NCBI GenBank assembly: GCA_019155185.1
Contig: CM032813.1
Span: forward strand, 14,303,561-14,367,560
Origin: Beaufortia kweichowensis
Taxonomy: Eukaryota; Chordata; Actinopteri; Cypriniformes; Gastromyzontidae
DNA length: 64,000 nt
Direction of reading: 5' to 3'
The notes beneath the pieces are model-generated. The model was not told where the DNA came from. It did no database searches and was given only the letters and a program-made list of their open reading frames with translations. Numbering within the stretch: position 1 is the first letter of the stretch; each line of letters begins with the position of its first letter. Below, piece by piece: positions 51,078-60,009 of the stretch. The position numbers and the translations under genes are program-made.

Positions 51078-51304
51078 ACTAAAAAAGGGTGTGTTATTTT
51101 TTAACACATTTTTTGTGTTATGCTGTTTAACACATAATGTGTCATTTTGTGTTAAATACATAAAAGGGACAACACATGTTGAGTTGAAAGTAACACAAGT
51201 TGAGTTAAAAGTAACACAAAATGTGTTGTTTTTAAATGAACACAAAGATGTGTCTAGTTGAGACGCATGTTGTGTTATTTTTAACACATCTGTTTTTAGA
51301 GTGT
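51078..51304. mobile_element. AACACA-rich MITE
   Basis: The block is built of about ten AACACA/TGTGTT units, with imperfect inverted ends (ACTAAAAAAGGGTGTGTTA at left; TAACACATCTGTTTTTAGAGT at right, inverted ACTCTAAAAACAGATGTGTTA). Elements of this kind are common in cyprinid genomes. It can fold into several small hairpins and has no coding capacity. Confidence 0.65.
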
Positions 51305-52778
51305 AGATATGTGGTATAATTTATAGTTTCGTTATTTGGCAAAACTGGGAGTCTTGGTGTTGTATGACCAAAGAAAATGTTGCCATACATACATCATGTG
51401 TCTCTTTGATCCTATGACCTTTGCATTACTATTGACACGTGTTACCAGTTGAGCTCAGGCATATATAATGTCTTCGATCTACTGTAAAAAGATGAAAAGA
51501 CACACTATAATGAATTGGATCCACAAAATAATAAAGGGTCTAGATCTGATCAATCAGTCAAGTATGAAAAGCTTTGTCTCTGCACCACTCGTAACTGTTC
51601 ATTATTTCCCAATTTGAAAAAAGGCTTGAACTGTCAGATATTAGATTTACGGCCACGTGAGGATTGCTATGCTTCAACTTAATTGCCACTGATTAAAGTT
51701 AAAGGTCAGTATCACAATGCGAATACCAACCGTGAACCGTTCCTGTGGCTTATATCTAATTGACGCCTGAATCAATGAGGCCACGAGCTCTCAATGAAAG
51801 CGATGTCATATCTTCTTTTCCTCTTACGCACACGCACATTTACTGTCTTTAATGAGAGGCTATCTGAGGGAGTCCAGCAGCTGTCAGAGGCTCAAATCTG
51901 ATCTGAGACCAGGCACCTGGTGGCCTCCTCTGCACCCACACAATTAGAAACACATTCTAATAAGAACTCAGACTGAACTGGTGGTTGGTGGCATGGGGTT
52001 GTGTCAGGGCTGACACATGTATCCAGACCACTGCTGCAATAACCGTCTGTTCCCTTTAAATTAGTGCTACAGGACCTGCATATGTATATTTCTGTTACTT
52101 TGTTGCAGACATTCAGTAGTTGATCTATTTTTGTCATCCTCTAATTAATCCAGGTTGTGATTATACATAGAGTTCTCTGGTGCTGGGAACCCCTGGGACT
52201 CTTTCTGTGATGAAAATGAAGGGTAGGCAAAATTAAAGCTGTGAAATTTCTCTCTGTGGTATACTGTGAGATAAATGATGATACTGTAGCTGCATTGAAG
52301 ATATCAGAGCCGCACAGTCAGTTGAGTGAGCTTGCGTGTGTGTGAGTCTTTTCAAGAATTCACCTCTACTGTGACTGAAGTGTTCATCCATTAGTTTTAA
52401 AGTGCGAAAAAATGGGAAAAAAAAAAAGTGCGACATTTTTCTATTTATCTTTGGGCTATATACATTAAAGCAGGGCTACCAGGCTGAAAGTGACCTGATA
52501 GTGATTGGATCCATTCTTGTGGGTGTTTAAGTCAGATCGGTTGATTAAAAATAATCAGTTGTGATTTTCATGTCTTGAAGGAATAAAGTTCATCCAAATA
52601 TATCTGCCATTATGCCACAAATTCTTGCCATTACATGTTATTATTCTGTGGAACCCAAACTGATTTTAAAAGAGCCTTGTAACAATTTTTAATACATTTT
52701 GTGTTCTGTGGAAAAATAGAAGAATATGGATTTGGACAAGTATTCTGGTTTTTATGGCGATTTCGCATCACTTTGAAT

Positions 52779-53247
52779 TAGGGCTGGGCGATATGGCAAA
52801 AATGTAAACTTGATCATTTTTTCCCATATTGATCGATAACGATATATATTTCGATATATAAACTGTTAATGCTGCCAGCTTTAAAAGAGGATCCCAACTA
52901 TGACTGAAGCCATAAAAATTCATTAAGTACATTTTAAAGTAGTTTTTTGTCGACAATTTCATCATTTTTGGATAATAACTCGAGGTTAGTTTGACTTTGG
53001 TCGCTGCTTCCACTTATTTTTGTCATCCTCGTGCCGAGTTTGCTTTGCAAAGTGCCGTAAGAAATTGACTTTGTTCTTTGACGTGAACGTTAAAAGCTGC
53101 ACGCTGATTGGCTGTTGTCGCATATTTCTGCTGTGTGATTGGCTCTTATATTAATCCATATTGAGTAAAAATGCCTAGAGCTTATCATCGTTATCGACAT
53201 ATATTTGATCGCGATTCGATATGATATCGTTTATTGGCACAGCCCTA
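52779..53247. mobile_element. Non-autonomous hAT-type transposon
   Basis: The element is flanked by identical CTTTGAAT (52771-52778 and 53248-53255). Its termini TAGGGCTGGGCGATATGGC and, inverted, TAGGGCTGTGCCAATAAACG are typical hAT ends. Subterminal GATCGATAACGATAT and CGATATGATATCG motifs are inverted relative to one another. It is 469 bp with no transposase. Confidence 0.93.
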
Positions 53248-53890
53248 CTTTGAATGTAGGAAAAGTGCAAAGCACTTTCTAGAGATGGATCTAGAAAGAG
53301 ATGTCCCACCTTTTAATAAAACAGGGCAATTATCATTTGATAAATACTAATGAATCTGTGCAAAAACATGTAATAATTTTGTCTGTAACATGTTATATTA
53401 TTGTGACTATAGCCAGTCATTTTATAGATCTGTCTTTGCTCAAGTGAATAGGACTTATTCTCATATGAATGAACTAGCTCCCTGGAGGTGTTGCATATAG
53501 CTTAAAAGGAACAGATTGCCTCTTTTTCCTTATATTTCTTATATTTTCTATATTCAGATATCTTCCATATGTGTACACCAAAATTTTTAAATTTCTTTAA
53601 ATGCAATATAAATGTACAGACAGGTGCAATAATACCTTCAAACTAGAAATAGTGAAGTGAGAGAGAGATGCTGTAAAATATAAAACATAATGAAAACCAG
53701 AGCATACCTTTCTAATCACACTTTGTAATTGGGGCACACATACATACTGCACAACATTGTTGGGTTTTATTTGAAATCTACACGTTTTGTGTTTATGTAG
53801 GCCACAAATTCAATCTTGTCTTTATTCAGATGGGTGTGGTGGGCCCTGGCAACGCGTGAGACAGTAAAGGTCTATTATTATGCGACACCT

Positions 53891-53903
53891 CCCTCTGCTG
53901 GCC
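53891..53903. promoter_or_regulatory. CTCF-like core motif
   Basis: CCCTCTGCTGGCC agrees with the CTCF core CCCCCTGGTGGCC at eleven of thirteen positions. It lies 50 bp before the promoter palindrome. Single motif matches are often not bound. Confidence 0.3.
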
Positions 53904-53944
53904 GTTTAATACCCGAACATCTCAATGAGAGACGTGTTTGACTG

Positions 53945-54039
53945 CATGCAGCGCTGCGCAGATATTAAAGTACCGCGAGAGTACAGCCTTAGGATCCGTC
54001 TCGCGGTATCTCACTGACAGGTCTGCGCAGCCCCGCATG
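53945..54039. repeat. 95-bp imperfect palindrome in the bcl2l15 promoter region
   Basis: Three nested inverted pairs share one centre near 53991: CATGC (53945-53949) with GCATG (54035-54039), GCTGCGCAGA (53953-53962) with TCTGCGCAGC (54022-54031), and TACCGCGAGA (53971-53980) with TCTCGCGGTA (53999-54008). The two 10-bp pairs are perfect. It lies just upstream of the CCAAT/CRE site. Confidence 0.85.
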
Positions 54040-54051
54040 AGTGGAGCGCAC

Positions 54052-54063
54052 CCAATGACGTCA
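54052..54063 (+). promoter_or_regulatory. Overlapping CCAAT box and full CRE, bcl2l15 promoter
   Basis: CCAATGACGTCA joins a CCAAT box (54052-54056) to the palindromic cAMP-response/ATF element TGACGTCA (54056-54063), sharing one base. It is 289 bp before the bcl2l15 ATG, within a GC-richer stretch (53930-54120) that also has a weak TATATT at 54075. NF-Y and CREB/ATF binding is an inference. Confidence 0.6.
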
Positions 54064-54351
54064 GCGCAGTTCAATATATTTCCGCGGCTGGCGTTTGGGC
54101 GGGTAGACGTCATTTATGTAACCGAATGAAAGTGATCGTAGCTGTGACGACAGTTTGAAGGCAACGTGAGGGAAATTTGTTCATATTCTATGTCATTACG
54201 TTCAGGAAGCTAGTCGCTGGTGTTTTAACGATCACAGTTGACGCGGAGACCGTCTGTCAAAGAAGCGGCCTCGGTGTTTACGTGACGGTGACACGGCAGC
54301 GCGAGTGTTTACCTGTTACCTGTGTACCGAAGACTCGAGCCGGTGAACGGG

Positions 54352-54454
54352 ATGTCGCCAGCGGACATACAGCAGCAAACATTCACTGTCATATACTGCC
54401 TTTTACATGGGGATCGCGAGGACGGGATGATCCAGCACGATGGTCCCGAAGATG
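54352..54454 (+). CDS. bcl2l15: bcl2l15 exon 1
   Basis: From ATG to before GTAAGC, encoding MSPADIQQQTFTVIYCLLHG and DREDGMIQHDGPED plus one base. Upstream in-frame sequence has no other ATG near; 5' UTR begins somewhere after the CCAAT/CRE site. Confidence 0.85.
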
Positions 54455-57202
54455 GTAAGCGCCTCCTGTCTGATCTCATTGTTGTCATAAAGCTGTTTTT
54501 CAGCTTTGTGGTTTTAAGTGTATTAATCGCGTGTATTAATGATCGATTACTGTTTGTATTATCATTTCGTGGTTATTGTAGAAACCGTGGTTTATTTTCT
54601 CAAGGATACGTCGTTCAGTAATTATGTTTGTCGGTTTTGTTTTCTGATTCGAAAAATAAATAGAAATGTTTATAAACAAATACAAAAGTTTATATAAATA
54701 TATTCGACACATGCTCCACAATACCGTATTTCCTGTCCTTAATACTAGATGTTACTTTTATGGACATTTTGTGATGCAATCTCACAAAAGAAAATATCTC
54801 ACAGTATAACGTCAACAAAAAGATGTAATAATTCTGTATATAGAAAATGAAACCTACATATAGGGCAAAGGTCAACCTTATCATGACAAAAATGCTTTTA
54901 TCGAGGGTTGTTAAATATTTGGTGGTTTAAATACCCATGTGAAGTTTTTAAAAGTGTGTTCATTCTGTCACACACACATATATTTCCATTTTGTAAAATA
55001 AACAACTGATTTAATATATTGGTAAATAAATATATTCTGTAAGAACTTGTTATCCAAGTTTTGACTGAAATGTCAGATCTGTAACGCTGGAATTGCTGTG
55101 TATCGTTTTCCATTATGTTGTTATTTGACGTACATTCCCCTCATATCTGTCATACCCTCTATACATTTTGCTCTTGCTTACAAGCACTACGATTTGTCCT
55201 CCAGAAAACTCATTTGACCCAGTGAAGATTGCCTCTAAACTCAGAGAACTGGGTGACGATTATGATGAGAAGTTTATTCAGCCGCTGATCCAGAATGTGC
55301 AGAAAGCTGCAGCCGATCAGGTGAGTCTAGACAAAACTGACGATCAGACATCATGTTATCTGTTTTATCATGTGTCAGTCATAATGACAAGGAACTGTAG
55401 GCCTTCTTTCATTTCCTAGCAAAAGCGAAACTGCTATACAGTATGCAGTATTCCTGTTTAAGATGATCGAGTCGATAAACACATGACTAAGAATGAGTCA
55501 ACATCTAATGTTTCACAATCAAAGTTCAAGTGCGCGCACTGTTTTGTGTGTCCTCCAGGTGGTGAGCGCGTTCGCTGATAGCGTGGACAGTCTGTGTAAG
55601 ATGTGGGTTGTGGAGAGAGCAGAAGTGGCTTCAGAGAAGCAGCTCCTCAAGGCCACTGTCACACTGGGACTTGTTATGAAGAAGAATTGCCCTGATATGA
55701 CCGGCATGATCGAGGTGGCAATGGCAGGATTTTTCAACAACCGTCTAACCAGCTGGATCGCTCAGCAGGGTGGTTGGGTAAGAACAGATTTCCATTGATA
55801 GTTTCCAGTAATCAAGTGAACCTGAATTTTTCTTTCTGTTCCATTGCCACAACAACATATTGTCATAAAAAGAATGTCATGAATGTGGTATGTTTTGTGG
55901 TCATGTACAGGACGTAACTACTGCATTCAGTAAATTCCTTTTTACCACAGTCTTAACATTTAGGTAGTTGATGCATGCCATAGTGGCACTTACTTATTAA
56001 ACTGACTAAAAAATACAAAACTAGTTATAGGCTATTAAGATTACATTTTTTGCTATTTGGCAGAGTATGAAAAGTAAGGGATCACCTTTATATTACGGAA
56101 CATTTGAAAACATTTGTCCTTGATTCTGATTCTGTCAATTGCTGTGTTTTATTCATGATAAAGCACAGCTATGAGCGCTTTACCCAACGATTCTGTGTTT
56201 CACTTTACAGCACCCTTAGCAACATAAACATATATCACAGTCGCTCACTGACTGTTGTTCCAGTAAAAGGAAGAATTTTATTGTTTTTACTTCCTGTAAT
56301 TTGCATTAATACATATTTTTAGACGTTAATATTTGTATTGTGTGGTAAGTGTTTTATAAAAGCAACAACAGTTTTTAATATGATCAAACAAAAGGCATTG
56401 CACCAGCTATTGTATGGTCATAAAAGTCTTAAATTAGTGTGTAAAGTTTACATTAGGGGTTTAGTAGTTACTAGTATTTAGTATTTACATAATTATTAGT
56501 TGCAGCATTTGTTCTCAAGAACGTAATCTGCGTAGTTTATTAATATGATGTTGACCTTTATTGATGTTGTTATTAAATATTGTTAATTTCAGCAATCTGT
56601 CACAGTATCCATTGAAATGACAACATTTATACTTGATACTGTGTCTGTTGAACTGTATCCACCTTATTTTTGGCGTAAATATGGGCGCCGCCATCTTGAG
56701 CGGTTTGTGTTAAGACTTCCGGTGATGCGCTACAGCAGCTGAGTGAGACGAGTGTGCCGACAGAAGATCATCTTTTCACTGAAAAGCTATTATGCTCCAA
56801 TAAAATAGGAAATAAATAAATATATCATCATATGATTTATCAGGCCACTTCATTATTTCATCCTCACATTGTGTTTTACATTGCGGGTGTGGAAAATATT
56901 TCCCATAACTGTTTTTAATCATGTTTTACGCCTGATCCCACCGCATTGTTTTTAATCTGCTGGCTAATAAAACGTAAGTCTCGACACAAAAAGGAAGTAC
57001 GTCACACCGTTTACTTCCGCGTTCGAAAAGAAGGTGGATAAAAACAAAAGCAGTCCTACAGCAGCTGTTATGTTTATATGTCAGCACACCGTGATTCTCT
57101 CTTGCTAATGTGATATTGGTTTAGTACTTACCAATGAGATTTATTCACATTTTATCATTTTTTCTTTTCCAGGCATCTGTCTCTAAAAGTGCTGCGTTTT
57201 GA
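54352..57202 (+). CDS. bcl2l15: BCL2-like 15 (Bfk), complete, 4 exons
   Basis: This is a BCL2-family protein linked to apoptosis control. Exons: 54352-54454, 55205-55320, 55559-55777 and 57173-57202, all GT-AG, in frame, giving 155 residues (human BCL2L15 has 163). Residues 7-18 (IQQQTFTVIYCL) parallel the human N-terminus (FEEQTECIVNTL). A BH3-like segment IASKLRELGDDYDEKF fits LxxxGD with a following acidic residue, as in human RLRMLGD. A BH2-like end SWIAQQGGW matches human IQGQGGW. The last exon adds only ASVSKSAAF and TGA, and there is no C-terminal membrane anchor. The ATG at 54352 has G at -3. Poly(A) candidates are AATAAA at 57692-57697 and 57847-57852. The nearest neighbour is the convergent receptor gene. 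Human function is poorly characterised. Confidence 0.9.
54455..55204 (+). other. bcl2l15 intron 1 (750 bp)
   Basis: It contains a reverse, partial family B repeat (about 54880-55110) with TTAAATATTTGGTGGTTTAA and AACGCTGGAATTGCTG blocks. Otherwise AT-rich. Confidence 0.75.
54880..55110 (-). repeat. Dispersed repeat family B, partial reverse copy
   Basis: GTTAAATATTTGGTGGTTTA matches the inverse of 42750-42770, and AGTTTTGACTGAAATGTCAG with AACGCTGGAATT matches 18905-18945. The middle is replaced by a short CACACACA and AT-rich stretch. Confidence 0.6.
55205..55320 (+). CDS. bcl2l15: bcl2l15 exon 2: BH3-like region
   Basis: From after CTCCAG to before GTGAGT. Encodes NSFDPVKIASKLRELGDDYD, EKFIQPLIQNVQKAAADQ after a split Glu. 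LRELGDDYD is the BH3-like core. Confidence 0.92.
55559..55777 (+). CDS. bcl2l15: bcl2l15 exon 3: BCL2 core helices
   Basis: From after TCCTCCAG to before GTAAGA, 73 codons. It includes SVDSLCKMWVVERAEVASEK, LLKATVTLGLVMKKNCPDM and FNNRLTSWIAQQGGW. The SVDSLCKMW block parallels human TVESLSKTW. Confidence 0.93.
55778..57172 (+). other. bcl2l15 intron 3 (1395 bp)
   Basis: The 3' half (56680-57060) is promoter-like, with a YY1-type site, an ETS-type site and further CTTCCG/ACGTCA elements. No exon was recognised there. The first half is AT-rich and featureless. Confidence 0.7.
56687..56722. promoter_or_regulatory. YY1-type and ETS-type motifs inside bcl2l15 intron 3
   Basis: GCCGCCATCTTG (56687-56698) is a full YY1 consensus and ACTTCCGG (56715-56722) an ETS/GABP consensus, 16 bp apart. 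GTACGTCACACC and TTACTTCCGCG follow about 290 bp downstream. The combination typifies TATA-less promoters, but transcription is unproven and it might be part of a repeat. Confidence 0.4.
57173..57202 (+). CDS. bcl2l15: bcl2l15 terminal exon 4
   Basis: After the acceptor TTTTCTTTTCCAG, ten codons (ASVSKSAAF and TGA) stay in frame with the GGW end of exon 3. The short last exon mirrors the short tail after GGW in the human protein. Confidence 0.8.
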   Translation, partial: ASVSKSAAF

Positions 57203-59348
57203 GATGATTGGAGATTGCAGTTTTTTTCTGGACTCTTGATTTGAAATGCAAAATCCGCTGGAAACTTTTCAGGTGCCAAGATGCTCTTTCAAAGACGATC
57301 ACACGACCAGCAAACCGAAGAGCCATTTGTTCAGCTCTATTAGCTGAATGTTATACATGTGTAGAATAACCAATTGTTTCAGGGATTTATAGCCAATGGT
57401 ACACTTTTAAAAGTCTTAACAATGGATTTTTTCTTGATAACTTGATCTAGTTACATCTCTTGTGTATTTAATTCTAAATTATGGACTATATGAAATTCCA
57501 TAACTTTTACATTATGTGTAATATTAACGGTCTCTTCGAGTCCTGTTGTAAACACTAGAGATTTGTATTGAAATGTGTAAATCCTGAACTACGCCAGATT
57601 TCAGTTCATTAACATATCAAATTAAAATGCATTAAAAAGAGGAAATGGCTAAAACATGTTTTGTCATTTTTCTTATGTAATTTCCCACATCAATAAATTA
57701 CAGTATTAGGAAATAACATGGTTACTCAGTGCTGGCATCACCAAACCTAACCGAGTCACTTTAAAACTTCTTTCGATAAGTGAAAATGACTTTGTAATCA
57801 TGTCCATGACATTGATTGACCCATACAGTTGAAGTACACTTTGCTAAATAAACTTCTGCTTTATTGTCATTTCATCACAAGGGGGCATCACTGTACCATA
57901 TTACCATCTGGTGACCACTTGTGTTCGGCACTTTCTGTGTATAATGTAAAATAAGACCTAAAACCGTTTGGCACACATTAAAGGGAAACTGAGGTCAGTT
58001 GTCAGGATTGATTACTATTCAGTGTGCGGAAACACAGAAACCTTATACGCTTTAATGGATACCTTGGCTTAAAACCTATTCAGGAAGTTTGTGAATGGTT
58101 TTTTAACAGGAAGTACCACACAAGACATTACCAGCCTTTGCAGAAAGTCTTGTGAGAATTGATTTGGTCATGCGTACTCTCAAAGACTAACTAGTCCTTG
58201 CTACTCTGAAAAGGTCAAGCCATTTAACAGATTAAAACAACCTTTTTCAGAAGACCCAATAAGTGGCGTCGCCTTTATTCAAGGACAATAAGTCAACATG
58301 ACCATGACCAGTCAGTAGCAAGTAAGTGAAATGGAGTGATTCACAATCAAGTTCTTAGCGCACCGTCTGTGTGAGATTTAAACATTACTGAGGTCTGAAC
58401 ATTTGAGCTATTTAACTGTGATGGTCTTTACAGGTTATGCCTCATTTATGTTACAATGAACCTTATTAAGCAGATTACAACATTAGACCTCCGGCAGTCT
58501 CATTCACGGTTTGATTTCATTCATCTTTTTTTCTGTTTATTGTTTCACGGCATTTCATGCTGATGTTCTGTGCTCCATCTTTCAATGCAAATGTCTGCAG
58601 CGAATTCTGACGAAATAGATGAAAATGTAAATGTCAAAAGTTCTAAAAACGAAAAGGTAACATTTATGTTTTTGCAAAGCTGCCTTTCAGTTGTTATTGT
58701 AACTATAACAATGGAGAGATGAGTATTAATCACAGGAACTCTTTAAAGGAATTAAAACATTTCTAACACTGCAAAGCAGGACTGTCATGTTCCTCACGCT
58801 AGACCAATGAAATCAAGCAAACTCGAGACAAAATGAGCCTAGCTGCCTTTAGCTTGTCGTGAAAAGCAACAAACGCCAAACTAAGGACAAATAAATCGGT
58901 CATATCTGAAAAGAGGAATTTGTCAGCATGAAAACATTTTCCCACAATCTTATTGTCCTATTTCAAGATTCAAAGTCTGCAAGCAGAAACTGTGTTTACT
59001 GATGTTTGTTGTTGTAACTAAAAGACAAATTTTACACTTTGTCTGCGCTTCTTTAACAAACAACACCATTTTGTGATGGCCACTTTAAAACGTGTAAAAC
59101 GGCACATTGGCAAATAGCGATATATGTTTTCCCACGGATTCATTTATATAATGGCCCCTTAACAATGGTGCAATTCGGTCGATGCACCAAAGACCCAGTA
59201 ACTGAATCCTTCACAGAAACACTTCCATGTAACATCCGGTGTTGTGTGGAAAACATCTCCTGATGCACAACAGCGTATCTCAGATACTTTTAAAAGTTTC
59301 TCTAAAATAATACATTTTTTAAAAAAGTTCACAGAGAGAAACCAGATA
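57203..59348. other. Convergent 3' flanks of bcl2l15 and the adenosine receptor
   Basis: No coding sequence was recognised. Forward AATAAA hexamers at 57692-57697 and 57847-57852 could end bcl2l15. Reverse-strand signals (TTTATT at 58274-58279 and 58536-58541) could end the receptor transcript. The two 3' UTRs may come within a few hundred bases of each other. Confidence 0.5.
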
Positions 59349-60009
59349 TCAGATATCATTGTGCCTCAGTCTTTTTTCTTTGCTATCTCTACGAAAGTTT
59401 GAGCGATCTCGCAGTCGTGGAACCTCCCTGCAGCACACGTACTGTTTCCAGATCTTAACGAAAGCGTTCCTGAACTTCGTAATCCGGAACGCGTAAACAA
59501 TGGGATTGACGGCGGAGTTGCCGTGACTGAGCAAGATGGCGACGTAAAGGAGGTTTATGGAATTGTCACAAGTAGGGCAGAAGAGAGTGATGCAGTTCAG
59601 GATATGCAGCGGTAGCCAGCTAACAGCGAACAGGAAAAGCACCAGCGCGAGAGATTTGGCCAGCTTCAGTTCTTTTCCGTAGTATCGCGTGGGGTCGGTC
59701 TGGTTTGTGGTGACCTTTTTATTAAGCTGCATGTGGATCATGTAGAAGATCTCGGCGTAGATGAGCAACATGACGACAAGGGGTGGCAGCACCCAGCCGA
59801 AGAAGTTGAAGTAGACCATGTAGTCCATACTGATGACGTTCTCGAACTCGCAGGTTATGAGAAGGTCGGCACCAAGAGTCCCGTTGGCCTGCCGTAGCTT
59901 CTTAAGGTTGTTCCAGCCCAACATGGGCGTAAGGCCGACGATGATAGCTACCATCCAGCACAATGCCACCGCTGTGCCCGCACGCCTCGGGGTCACCACT
60001 CTTTTATAG
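59349..60009 (-). CDS. adora1: Adenosine receptor exon 2 (loop 2 to C-terminus)
   Basis: Starts after the acceptor CCCCCACAG on the minus strand and ends at TGA (59351-59349). It encodes YKRVVTPRRAG through TM4-TM7 and the tail. The tail has a paired Cys (YVCCREV) that could be palmitoylated and a basic end (KEKRLRHNDI). Confidence 0.95.

Larger units (their letters stand above)
49621..54051. other. Intergenic region between copine and bcl2l15
   Basis: No secure gene was found. It contains a promoter-like GC-richer patch with an NRF1-type site (50444-50455), a doubtful short exon (50749-50830), an AACACA-rich MITE (51078-51304), a degraded family C-like stretch (about 52570-52740), a hAT element (52779-53247) and the start of the bcl2l15 promoter palindrome (53945). 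Confidence 0.65.

Noticed and set aside
51857..51901. Coding-looking phrase NERLSEGVQQLSEAQI on the plus strand
   Set aside because: It ends at once in TGA and has no matching splice sites or frame with the possible exon at 50749-50830.
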